From Cryomorphaceae bacterium (GTDB lineage: Bacteria; Bacteroidota; Bacteroidia; Flavobacteriales_D; Crocinitomicaceae), in contig JAIXUE010000022.1 in the NCBI GenBank assembly GCA_027483605.1, forward strand, positions 106,136-170,135: a DNA stretch of 64,000 nt. Reading direction: 5' to 3'. Shown here piece by piece: positions 10,034 to 19,050 of this stretch (the stretch's first letter is position 1; each line of letters opens with the position of its first letter). Below the pieces are notes generated by a model, which was not told where the DNA came from, made no database searches, and worked only from the letters and a program-made list of their open reading frames with translations. The position numbers were made by a program, and so were the translations under genes.

Positions 10034-10512
10034 CAGAAACTGACATTCGGACTTACTTAAACGAGGTCAGTGATCCTGAAATCCCGGTACTCACGGTGAC
10101 AGACCTTGGTGTTGTACAACAAATTTATTTGCAAGACCAAACTTGGTTTGTTGAGCTCACACCAACCTATAGTGGCTGCCCTGCCATGCAACAAATAGAA
10201 GCGGATATCCTTGCGAAGTTGAAGGAAAAAGGAATCTTTAATGCGCAAGTTAAACACGTCTTGAGCCCAGCCTGGACCACCGACTGGATTTCTGAAGAGG
10301 GCCGCCAAAAGTTGAGACTCTACGGTATTGCACCACCGGTAAATGAACCCGACAAAAGTGCGCTTTTTTCAGAACCACCTCGCGTGGCTTGTCCAAAATG
10401 CAATAGCAACAACACCCGAATGGTCAGTTTATTTGGCAGTACGGCCTGCAAAGCGCATTACCAGTGCAATGAATGCCAAGAACCCTTTGACTACTTCAAG
10501 TGCTTGAAATAG
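10027..10512 (+). CDS. paaD: phenylacetate degradation protein PaaD (MIP18/DUF59 family)
   Basis: DPEIPVLTVTDLGVV...TPTYSGCPAMQQIE plus C-terminal Cys-rich CPKCNSNNTRMVSLFGSTACKAHYQCNECQEPFDYFKC. Confidence 0.95.
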   Translation: MVTETDIRTYLNEVSDPEIPVLTVTDLGVVQQIYLQDQTWFVELTPTYSGCPAMQQIEADILAKLKEKGIFNAQVKHVLSPAWTTDWISEEGRQKLRLYGIAPPVNEPDKSALFSEPPRVACPKCNSNNTRMVSLFGSTACKAHYQCNECQEPFDYFKCLK

Positions 10513-10533
10513 TATGATATAAATATAGTATTG

Positions 10534-10560
10534 AAGCGTCTAATGAGACGCTTTTTTATT
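10534..10560 (+). terminator. Rho-independent terminator after paaD
   Basis: AAGCGTCTAATGAGACGCTTTTTTATT: inverted repeat followed by a T-tract. Confidence 0.8.
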
Positions 10561-10571
10561 TTTATAGTACT

Positions 10572-10608
10572 ATGTAATACATAATACAATATAAAACATA
10601 TATCTTTG
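10572..10608 (+). promoter_or_regulatory. padR promoter region with putative PadR operator
   Basis: Palindrome ATGTA-A-TACAT (10572-10582) followed by TATCTTTG (10601-10608), matching TAnnTTTG, just upstream of the ATG at 10627. Confidence 0.45.
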
Positions 10609-10626
10609 TATCAAATTGAGTTAAAG

Positions 10627-10965
10627 ATGAATGTAGAGAATACGCAAGCGCAAATGCGAAAAGGTGTTTTGGAATACTGTATTCTTGGCATCTTGCATCA
10701 AGGAGAGGCTTATCCTTCAGAAATCTTGGATAAATTGCGCAATGCACAATTATTAGTCGTGGAGGGAACGGTCTATCCTTTACTCACGCGGCTCAAGAAT
10801 TTAGAGGTGCTCACTTATCGCTGGGAAGAATCCACCTCGGGCCCGCCAAGAAAGTACTACAAAATGACCCAAAAGGGCCAGGACTTTTACCTCGAATTAG
10901 CCCGCACTTGGCAAGAATTACAACAAGCCGTTGAACAAATCAATCAAAAAAAGAACCATGAATAA
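10627..10965 (+). CDS. PadR family transcriptional regulator
   Basis: KGVLEYCILGILHQGEAYPSEILDKL...VVEGTVYPLLTRLKNLEVLTYRWEESTSGPPRKYYKMTQKG is a PadR winged helix. Start at internal ATG 10627. Confidence 0.92.
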   Translation: MNVENTQAQMRKGVLEYCILGILHQGEAYPSEILDKLRNAQLLVVEGTVYPLLTRLKNLEVLTYRWEESTSGPPRKYYKMTQKGQDFYLELARTWQELQQAVEQINQKKNHE

Positions 10966-12508
10966 AACCGTTTCTATCCATATCCAAGGATTTCCCTTTA
11001 TTCTTGAAGAACAAGCCTACCAAGTACTTCAAAACTATTTGCAGGCCCTTAAAAACGTATTGAGCAATGAGCCTGGCGCAGATGACATCCTTCAAGATGT
11101 CGAGCTGCGCATTGTTGAACTACTCCAACAAAATCAGATGGGCGCTTCACAGGTCATCCTACAAACGCGCATAGATGAGGTTATAGCGGTATTGGGGAGT
11201 CCTGAAAACTTCAGTGACAACCCAATTGAACAGCAGGCTCCTGTTCAAACAGCCCAGCAAGATCGTTCACACAAGCGTTTTTTTCGCGATTCAGATACTG
11301 CAATTCTTGGTGGTGTAGCGAGTGGTGTAGCGGCATATTTCAATATAGATGTCGTTTTTGTTCGAGTGGCTTTTGTTTTGTTTACGATGGTATTTGGATC
11401 TGGAATCCCTATTTATGTTTTACTGTGGATCATCATTCCAGTCGCCAAAACAGCGAGTGAAAAACTTCAAATGAAAGGCGTTCCAGTGAATATAGAAAGC
11501 ATCAAAACTGAATTTAAAGAAGCTACAGAACGCATTGAGAAGAACGCCAATAAATGGTCAAGTCAACTAAAGACAGGATCAGGTCTAAGTGATAGCGCGC
11601 GTCGTTTTGTTGATTTTATCCGCAAGTTAATAGGAGCCTTACTAGTTTTTTGGGGCTTAGCAAGTATGGTAAGCACTTCTATTTTCTTGTTCGTTGACCC
11701 AGAGTTGATCCCCGCTCAGGTGAATGGCGAGTTTACATCACTTGGCGAATTAGGCGCCCTCTTTTTTGAAACAAGTCAAATCAAAGATATGGTCTACTTG
11801 GGAGTTGCATTAGTCGCATTTTCAATTGCACTTTCAGCTATGTTCATTGGGTTTCGCCTGCTCTTGGTATGGAAAGGAAAGTGGTATCGGGCTACATTAG
11901 GACTTTTTGGTGCGAGCGCTTTCATAGGTCTCGTTTTGTTGATAATTAGTGGTGTATCAACAGCTAAATCTTTTGCAATTGATGGCGGAATGCGCGCTGA
12001 GGTAGGCTCTTTTGAGGGAGATTCGCTCCAACTAAACGTAACAACAGACTTGCACTTAGCCCAATTGAATGAGCGCAAGTTTCGCTTGAATAATGACTCA
12101 TTTCGTCCGAGTCGCAATCCTGATCAAGGGCTCATACTGACCGACAACGGCCGAATTTACACGAGTGGAATCGAAGTAGTTTATACGACGTCCACAGATA
12201 GTCTATATCATATTTTTGTGGAGAAAAAGGCCAATGGCACCTCGTATTTAAAAGCCAACCAACGAGCAGCTCGTATAGCTTACCCTTGTCATTTAAAGGG
12301 AAGAGAACTCCTTATTTCGAGTGGCTTTTCTTATCCTGCAAAAGACCGTATTCGCGACCAAGAAGTTGTTCTTCAGATTGCCGTACCAAGAGGCAAGGTT
12401 GTCTTACATCAAAATAAAATTGTGTTTCCTTATTATTCTACAGAAGAACCAGAGCGCGCCTCCGACCGAGCTTACATATACGGAGGTGGTACTTACTCAG
12501 CGTGGTAA
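10958..12508 (+). CDS. PspC-domain membrane protein
   Basis: KRFFRDSDTAILGGVASGVAAYFNIDVVFVRVAFVLFTMVFGSGIPIYVLLWIIIP is the PspC domain. Overlaps the end of padR. Confidence 0.88.
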   Translation: MNKTVSIHIQGFPFILEEQAYQVLQNYLQALKNVLSNEPGADDILQDVELRIVELLQQNQMGASQVILQTRIDEVIAVLGSPENFSDNPIEQQAPVQTAQQDRSHKRFFRDSDTAILGGVASGVAAYFNIDVVFVRVAFVLFTMVFGSGIPIYVLLWIIIPVAKTASEKLQMKGVPVNIESIKTEFKEATERIEKNANKWSSQLKTGSGLSDSARRFVDFIRKLIGALLVFWGLASMVSTSIFLFVDPELIPAQVNGEFTSLGELGALFFETSQIKDMVYLGVALVAFSIALSAMFIGFRLLLVWKGKWYRATLGLFGASAFIGLVLLIISGVSTAKSFAIDGGMRAEVGSFEGDSLQLNVTTDLHLAQLNERKFRLNNDSFRPSRNPDQGLILTDNGRIYTSGIEVVYTTSTDSLYHIFVEKKANGTSYLKANQRAARIAYPCHLKGRELLISSGFSYPAKDRIRDQEVVLQIAVPRGKVVLHQNKIVFPYYSTEEPERASDRAYIYGGGTYSAW

Positions 12509-14956
12509 CTTAACTTGATCTTTTTTGAGTTGTTGGGCATCTAGCCAATAAATCAATTTCATGGAAAAGCTATTGAGTGCACCTGTTTGAAGGGTATAAG
12601 AAAGGTCTTGCCAATAAGCTGCATTGACTTGCTCATTACTTGCAAAAACAGAATTTTTCCACACAATATTCAGCTCGCTTCCGGGAAAGAAAACCCAGCG
12701 GTAGACCAAATCTATGGTAAAAGCATTGTAGTTGATATCGTAGGCAGATTTACCTTCAGACGTTAGGCCATTAAAGCCCTCTAAAAGTTCAAGGCTGCCA
12801 TCTTCTTGCAAAAGCGAAAAGTGTTGATAGGTAAGGGTAGAGCGGTAGTGGCGTAAGCGCAAGCTTAAAGACATGCGATTGGTCAGGATATAATCAAAAG
12901 ATATAGCCTGGATGGTTGTATTTCGATTGCGTTGACCAAAAAGAATACCTGAGTAAGTTTGGGCAGGGCTTGCAAACGGAATGGCGTAGCCGATGCTATT
13001 GAATTGCAACTCTTTTTCAAAAGAATAAATCAAGAAAATGGCATCAGAAAGCCGAATTCTCGGATTCAAATTATAGGCATATTGTTTCCAAGGGTGCGCA
13101 AGATATTCAGTGATATTTCCACCGAAATCGATGGCGAATTTTCGTTGGTAATTTGAGGAATACCAGGCGTTCAAAAAGACAAATTGCGGGCTTGTAAATA
13201 CTTTGCCCCAAGTACGTGCCTCAAAATAGTCTTTGCTTTCTTGCAAGTTACCTCCACCACTGAAACCACAAGCATTGAATTTTTTACTCACCGTAAAGAA
13301 ATTGAGGGTGGCCATATTTGATGTGAAAGTATTTGGTTCGTATAGGTAAGCTTGAAATACATTGGCATTGATACTCCATTTCATGAGCTTTTTCCATTTC
13401 GGTGTAAAATCGCGATAGCTTGCACTTGCTTCAAATACCCTTCGGTTGTTATTGTAATTGAATCCGAGGTCGTTTGGGTCATAGGTGTCTGATTCTTCCA
13501 AATAGCCTAGGCCTGCAATGAATGAGCCGCGTTGTTTTTGAATATTGAGATTGAGGTTGTGTCCGAGGGTAGCTTCTTGGTCAAGTTGGGCAGAAAGAAT
13601 GCCTTTTCCGTTGATGTTGTAATTGTTGTCTTTGGTATTGAGGTTGAAGTTAAAAGCTGAGACGTTAGCATCGTAAAAAGAGCCAGACCGCCATACGTTG
13701 GTGTTGGTGAAGGTGATTGAAGAATTGTTTTTGAGGTTTTGGTCAAAAACAAGTACGTTGTAATTGGTGAGTGGAGAAATAAGCACCTCGCGTTTGCTCG
13801 CATCAATTGTAGATACCGCTGTTGCTATTTGTTCGGCATTAACAGCATTGAAAACACCTATGCCAAGTCCGTTACTATTGCGCCCGGAAAGCTTAGAAGC
13901 ATTGTAAAGTTGAGACGAACCAGGGACGTTTTCTAGGTACTCATCTTCTTTGAGAAGAGTTTGAGTAACTTTATTGGGCGCTTGGATACCTATCCTGCGG
14001 CTATAAAATATGCCGGCTTTGTTGAAGAGTTCCATTCCCTCTGTGAAGAACTGCCGATTTTCATTGAATTGCACTTCAAAAGGGGTGAGGTTCAGAACTT
14101 GCTGATCAAAAACGACCTGGCCAAAATCAGGCACTAAGGTCAAGTCTAAGGTAAAAGCTTCGTTCACCCCGTATTTGATGTCCATACCACCATTGAAGGA
14201 GCGCAACAGACTTTTGCTACCATCTTCATTACGTACTTCGTCGGCATAAGCCGAGACATATGGTATGAGCGCTAAACGCAATGGGGGGCTTATGTTTTTA
14301 ATGTTGGTGATGTCTCCACTTTCTAGCAACATGTTTTCAAGGTCGGGATTGACTGCTACCCAAGAAGCTTCCTCTCTGTTTCTGGCAATTTGCCGCCCAA
14401 AATTAACACCCCAGTCTTGTACTTCCTTTTGTGGAAAACGCAATGCCGAATATGGTATGCGAATTTCGGCAATCCAACCATTTTCCACAATTTGAACGGC
14501 ACTGTGCCAAACTAAATTGAGGCGGTCGTTGTAGTCATTGGCTGCAATTTTGGCGTCGAGCTGCACCCCACGGCTAGTAAGGCCAAAATAGAAACCGTTT
14601 TGGTTGTCGTTATAGGTGTCGAGAAAAATTCCGATGATGTCGCAATTAGGATTGTAGTCGTCGCGCAGAGAGAGCACATTGGAAATGGAATCTGGCGGAT
14701 CTTGGCAGAAAAAACCAAAATAAACAGCATCTTGGTCATAGAGTAATTGAACACGAGTTAGGCTTTTTGAAGGTTTGCCTGGTTCTGGCTTGATTTGAAT
14801 AAACGGGCTCAAAATAGCATCGCTAGACCACGAGCTTTCGTTGAGTATGCCGTCGATAGACATTTTTTCGGTAGTGAATTGCGCTTGGAGTTGTTTTTGA
14901 CCAAAGCCATCAAAAGAAATGAGTAAGAGTAAAAAGAGTTGCCAACGCATGGGCAA
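12497..14956 (-). CDS. DUF5916 / carbohydrate-binding family 9-like domain outer-membrane-associated protein
   Basis: 819 aa: signal peptide, DGILNESSWSSDAILSPFIQIKPEPGKPSKSLTRVQLLYDQDAVYFGFFCQD (CBM9-like), then beta-rich C-terminal region (NENRQFFTEGMELFNKAGIFYSRRIG). Confidence 0.8.
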   Translation of the reverse strand: MPMRWQLFLLLLISFDGFGQKQLQAQFTTEKMSIDGILNESSWSSDAILSPFIQIKPEPGKPSKSLTRVQLLYDQDAVYFGFFCQDPPDSISNVLSLRDDYNPNCDIIGIFLDTYNDNQNGFYFGLTSRGVQLDAKIAANDYNDRLNLVWHSAVQIVENGWIAEIRIPYSALRFPQKEVQDWGVNFGRQIARNREEASWVAVNPDLENMLLESGDITNIKNISPPLRLALIPYVSAYADEVRNEDGSKSLLRSFNGGMDIKYGVNEAFTLDLTLVPDFGQVVFDQQVLNLTPFEVQFNENRQFFTEGMELFNKAGIFYSRRIGIQAPNKVTQTLLKEDEYLENVPGSSQLYNASKLSGRNSNGLGIGVFNAVNAEQIATAVSTIDASKREVLISPLTNYNVLVFDQNLKNNSSITFTNTNVWRSGSFYDANVSAFNFNLNTKDNNYNINGKGILSAQLDQEATLGHNLNLNIQKQRGSFIAGLGYLEESDTYDPNDLGFNYNNNRRVFEASASYRDFTPKWKKLMKWSINANVFQAYLYEPNTFTSNMATLNFFTVSKKFNACGFSGGGNLQESKDYFEARTWGKVFTSPQFVFLNAWYSSNYQRKFAIDFGGNITEYLAHPWKQYAYNLNPRIRLSDAIFLIYSFEKELQFNSIGYAIPFASPAQTYSGILFGQRNRNTTIQAISFDYILTNRMSLSLRLRHYRSTLTYQHFSLLQEDGSLELLEGFNGLTSEGKSAYDINYNAFTIDLVYRWVFFPGSELNIVWKNSVFASNEQVNAAYWQDLSYTLQTGALNSFSMKLIYWLDAQQLKKDQVKLPR

Positions 14957-14965
14957 ATTTACAAC

Positions 14966-15655
14966 TTAAACCCCTTTTCTTGCAACAACATGTAGGCATT
15001 CTTCATGAACTTCATAAGTAACCCAAATTTTAATGTCTTTTTTGAAGCGCACTAAAATTTGCGAAATCAATGTTTGCAGGTACTGATTTTCGATGGGTGT
15101 CAGGGGACGATTTGCTTTGAATCGGGAAAAAGAGATGTCAAAACTATTGCCGTTTAAATGAGGACTTCTCTTGACTGCAGTGCGGTTCTTGCGGACTAAT
15201 TTAGCTACGGTGTGTTTGGTGCGGGTCATGGAGGTAACAATCAATTGACACCCTTTGAGCGGAGTTTGGGCTAAAGAATCTTGAAAAGCGCTGCCGATTT
15301 GCGTCAATATTTTTGCAGCATAAGGCGTTAAAAATGCATAGGAATAGTGGAAAGTATCTAAAACAAAGCTTTTTTGAGCTTGCACAAGCACAAGCTGCTT
15401 TGCGCGAAAGGCTTTGCGCAGCCCTTGTGTATTGGCAACTGGTTGAATGCCTTGCTTGACGGAGCGGTCCATGTATTCTACTAGCCGGTTGTTGAGTTGT
15501 GCAGTATAAACAGAAGGATCTGTTGGTGTAAGAGTGATTGCTGTACCTTCTTGTATTTTGGCGGGCCCCATTGTATCAGCTGGCTCTGACGGCCAATAAG
15601 CAAAAGCTAAAAGCACAAAACTAATGGCGAATAAAAAGAGGTGATAAAGCCGCAT
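14966..15655 (-). CDS. DUF5715-family-like protein with N-terminal signal anchor
   Basis: Start at internal ATG 15655 (MRLYHLFLFAISFVLLAFAYW). TSMTRTKHTVAKLVRKNRTAVKRSPHLNGNSFDISF...YEVHEECLHVVARKG resembles a DUF5715/M15-like fold. Confidence 0.6.
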   Translation of the reverse strand: MRLYHLFLFAISFVLLAFAYWPSEPADTMGPAKIQEGTAITLTPTDPSVYTAQLNNRLVEYMDRSVKQGIQPVANTQGLRKAFRAKQLVLVQAQKSFVLDTFHYSYAFLTPYAAKILTQIGSAFQDSLAQTPLKGCQLIVTSMTRTKHTVAKLVRKNRTAVKRSPHLNGNSFDISFSRFKANRPLTPIENQYLQTLISQILVRFKKDIKIWVTYEVHEECLHVVARKGV

Positions 15656-15712
15656 TGAAACAAATATAAAAATTGATTGCTTTGGTCTAACGCAAGTTCG
15701 TAATTTTGTGTC

Positions 15713-15976
15713 ATGGGAACATTTGATACACTCAGAGCACAACTCGAAGAACAAGAATGGCCAAATGTCTATTTATTCAAATTTATTGTCCCTAATGACA
15801 ACACGCATCTTGCGCAAGTAACAGCGTTATTTGATGCCAATAGTGAAATCAGTTACCATCATTCCGGAACGGGCAAGTACGTGAGCTTGAGCGCCAAAGA
15901 AGTCATGCTGTCTGCAGCAGACATCATTGCTGTTTACGAACGCGCAGCGCTTATTCCGGGTATAATCTCTTTATAA
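15713..15976 (+). CDS. DUF493 (YbeD-like) family protein
   Basis: 87 aa: WPNVYLFKFIVPND...ALFDANSEISYHHSGTGKYVSLSAKEVMLSADIIxVYE-like pattern. Confidence 0.7.
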   Translation: MGTFDTLRAQLEEQEWPNVYLFKFIVPNDNTHLAQVTALFDANSEISYHHSGTGKYVSLSAKEVMLSAADIIAVYERAALIPGIISL

Positions 15977-16344
15977 TGGAAGCAATTGTCCAGTTCTTAT
16001 TTGTCACATTTCTTATTTTATTGGCTATTATCGGCTACCGTGCACTACTCCGAAAATTCCAACGGGGCCAAGTTGTTCACAAAGATTTCTGCGAGTTGTA
16101 TAACCTCGATCAGGAACCTGCCGCTGGTGAATTAGCATTTTATTTCGTTTGTCCTGAATCTACCTCGGTTCGTTTTGCTATTTGGCAAAACAACCAACTT
16201 GTATTGGAGCTCGCAAACGATACCTTTGATAAAGGTGGGCATCTCTTGCGTTTTGACAGCACGCAGCTTGCCAACGGTGTTTATTATTACGGTATTGTAA
16301 CTGCTGATCAGGAGACCAAAAAACGCATGACGATCGCTAATTAA
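15976..16344 (+). CDS. hypothetical membrane-anchored protein
   Basis: 122 aa, N-terminal TM segment; 1-nt overlap with the upstream gene. Confidence 0.55.
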   Translation: MEAIVQFLFVTFLILLAIIGYRALLRKFQRGQVVHKDFCELYNLDQEPAAGELAFYFVCPESTSVRFAIWQNNQLVLELANDTFDKGGHLLRFDSTQLANGVYYYGIVTADQETKKRMTIAN

Positions 16345-17042
16345 GACTCGTCTGTAGACTTCTCAATTTTGATGCGAGAAGGCTTTCTAGGCAATTTGTA
16401 TTTGGGTTTGTGAAAATCGCTTTTGTAGCCGTCGGTTTTTTCGATGCGATACACCAGGCCTAAGCTATACTGTGTGTAAGAGGAACTCCCTAGGATATCT
16501 ACCAAACCAAATTTATAGACGCCTTGTGCTTGCAATCCGATTTGCTTGCTAAGCCAGAACGTACAGCCTGCCGATAAATTAAGGGTCGGGCTGAGCAACG
16601 GTGCACTTTGTTTGGGATCTGCTGAACGCAGGCTAAAACCAAGCCCAGCACCTAAGTAGGGGTCAAGCGTACCACGGCCCAACTGCTTGTAAAATGAATA
16701 CTTAAGTGCAGCATCAAAATAGCCAATAAAACCATCGACACCTATTGAGTCATTGACTTTTCTTTCAGGTTTGTAAGTTTGTGCACCCAATACGGCTTCT
16801 GCACTCCATCCGTTGTAAATGTAGCGGTCGACGTACAGCCTAGAAGGGAAAGGCAACCCGTGGAGTTGGTCTATAGGCATTGGATTGAGCTCCTTACCGT
16901 CGTCATCGGTTGTGGTCCAGGCGAGCCCGAATTGCCAAAAATAGTTGTCTCGGTTGGTGATCATTTTGTCTGGCTGTGCCAGTACGGATGCCTGAATCAA
17001 GACAAAGAAAAGACTGAAAATGATGGAGAGTTGTTGGCGCAT
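16341..17042 (-). CDS. outer membrane beta-barrel protein
   Basis: Signal peptide from Met at 17042 (MRQQLSIIFSLFFVLIQASVLAQ), beta-barrel pattern, LDPYLGAGLGFSLR...YSLGLVYRI. Stop shares TTAA with the convergent gene. Confidence 0.7.
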   Translation of the reverse strand: MRQQLSIIFSLFFVLIQASVLAQPDKMITNRDNYFWQFGLAWTTTDDDGKELNPMPIDQLHGLPFPSRLYVDRYIYNGWSAEAVLGAQTYKPERKVNDSIGVDGFIGYFDAALKYSFYKQLGRGTLDPYLGAGLGFSLRSADPKQSAPLLSPTLNLSAGCTFWLSKQIGLQAQGVYKFGLVDILGSSSYTQYSLGLVYRIEKTDGYKSDFHKPKYKLPRKPSRIKIEKSTDES

Positions 17043-17163
17043 GCGTTTGTTTCTAAGTACAAATTTAATCAATATCACTACGGTAGCACTTTAAACAGAA
17101 TAAATGAATTGACAATCAATTGTTGATGTGTCGTTTGCTATTAAATCAGTAAATTTGGGACGA

Positions 17164-17592
17164 ATGGGAAAAGTTAAAAAATACGACCTCACCCTCGACG
17201 ACGAACAGCCCTTCGAAGTTTACGGAATATCTACTGCATTTGCCGATTACCGACTCACATGGGAACTCAACCAAATGCTTGGAATACGCCTAGAAAAAGA
17301 ACAACAACGCTTTGAACTCTTCATGCCAAAACTCAAGACTCAGCATGCGTTTAGTTTTTTCTCTTTCGAAGATCAGGAGCTTCTGACGCGGTTTTATTTG
17401 ATTAAAAACAAACAAGACCAGCAACTTTTACAAGCAGATCGCCCCATGATCGATTATTTTTTGGTCCTCAAAGATAACTTTTCACATGAGGCCTCTATTT
17501 TGATTGAGCAGCTCAGAAAAATAAACGGCATCGTTGCAGTGTTTAGTTTCAATTACGAAGAATTTGACATTTTAGATTACCTTACAAGTTAA
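17164..17592 (+). CDS. IPExxxVDY family protein
   Basis: C-terminal MIDYFLVLKDNFSHEASILIEQLRKINGIVAVFSF; adjacent to pyk as commonly seen in Flavobacteriales. Confidence 0.7.
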   Translation: MGKVKKYDLTLDDEQPFEVYGISTAFADYRLTWELNQMLGIRLEKEQQRFELFMPKLKTQHAFSFFSFEDQELLTRFYLIKNKQDQQLLQADRPMIDYFLVLKDNFSHEASILIEQLRKINGIVAVFSFNYEEFDILDYLTS

Positions 17593-17593
17593 C

Positions 17594-19012
17594 ATGAAAA
17601 GAACCAAAATAGTGGCCACAATGGGCCCTGCTTCCCTCAAAAAAGAGATCCTTGCCGACATGATGCGTGCAGGTCTAAATGTTTGCCGCCTCAATTTTTC
17701 GCACGGCAGCCATCAAGATCACGCCGGAGCAGTTACCCTTATCCGCGAGCTCAACGACGAGTTAGGTTTAAATGTGGCCATCTTAGCTGACCTTCAGGGC
17801 CCTAAAATCCGAACCCATGAAATGGAAAACAACGGCGTGCTCATCGAAGTTGGTCAGCAAATTGATGTTGTTGTAGAGAAAGTCTTGGGCAATAACCAAC
17901 GCTTTTCGATCAATTATAACTTGTTACCGCGCGATGTCAACCCAGGAGAAAAAATACTCTTAGACGACGGCAAGTTGGTTTTGGCGGTACTTGAAACTGA
18001 TCGCAAAGAAAAAATCCGCTGCGAAGTCATTCAAGGAGGTTTGCTGTGCTCCAAAAAAGGAGTCAACTTTCCAAATACCAAAATTTCTATGCCTTCACTT
18101 ACTGAGAAGGACATCGAAGACCTCAATTACGCGCTGAAACTTGGTGTAGACTGGATTGGCCTCTCCTTTGTACGAACGGCAAATTGCATCATCGATCTCA
18201 AAGAAAGAATTGCCAAAAAACGCAGCATCGCTAAAGTTGTAGCCAAAATAGAAAAACCAGAGGCCTTGGCAAACATAGATGCCATTATCGAAGAAAGTGA
18301 TGCGCTTATGGTAGCCCGCGGCGACCTCGGCGTCGAGATTCCTTATCAAAATGTGCCCCTGATCCAAAAAATGATCATCAGCAAATCCATTTCGAAGGCC
18401 AAGCCAGTCATTGTTGCTACCCAAATGATGGAATCAATGCTCAATAGCCTAACACCGAGTAGAGCTGAGGTCAATGACGTCGCTAACGCAGTACTGGACG
18501 GCGCAGACGCGGTCATGCTTTCCGGCGAAACTTCTGTGGGCCAGTATCCGGTTCAAGTGGTGCAAACGATGGCCAATATCATCTCAGAGATGGAGCAGCA
18601 CCCTAGTATGTATCATAAAGAAGAATTACCGCCAAAAGGGAATCCGCGCTTCATTTCAGATTCTATTTGCTTCAATGCTTGTCGATTGGCCCAGCGCGTA
18701 GAAGCCGATGCAATCATCACCATGACCTTCTCGGGCTATACAGCATACAAAATTGCCTCCCAAAGACCCGCCTCTCAGATTTTTGTCTTTACCAGTAACC
18801 GCAAAATCCTCACGCAGCTCAATTTAGTTTGGGGTGTGCGTGCATTTTACTATAACAAGCGGATTTCTACCGACCACACCATCGCCGACATCAAGTACAT
18901 CATGAAAGAAGGCGGTCATCTTCAGATCGGAGATGTCGTGATCAACGTGGCATCTATTCCACTAGAAGACCTCGGCGGTTCTAATATGTTAAAGCTCTCT
19001 TACGTAGATTAA
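17594..19012 (+). CDS. pyk: pyruvate kinase
   Basis: MKRTKIVATMGPAS, NFSHGSHQDH, MVARGDLGVEIP, DAVMLSGETSVGQYP. Confidence 0.97.
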   Translation: MKRTKIVATMGPASLKKEILADMMRAGLNVCRLNFSHGSHQDHAGAVTLIRELNDELGLNVAILADLQGPKIRTHEMENNGVLIEVGQQIDVVVEKVLGNNQRFSINYNLLPRDVNPGEKILLDDGKLVLAVLETDRKEKIRCEVIQGGLLCSKKGVNFPNTKISMPSLTEKDIEDLNYALKLGVDWIGLSFVRTANCIIDLKERIAKKRSIAKVVAKIEKPEALANIDAIIEESDALMVARGDLGVEIPYQNVPLIQKMIISKSISKAKPVIVATQMMESMLNSLTPSRAEVNDVANAVLDGADAVMLSGETSVGQYPVQVVQTMANIISEMEQHPSMYHKEELPPKGNPRFISDSICFNACRLAQRVEADAIITMTFSGYTAYKIASQRPASQIFVFTSNRKILTQLNLVWGVRAFYYNKRISTDHTIADIKYIMKEGGHLQIGDVVINVASIPLEDLGGSNMLKLSYVD

Positions 19013-19050
19013 CGGAAGGCGCGCATGCCTGATCCGTGTATTTTTACCAA

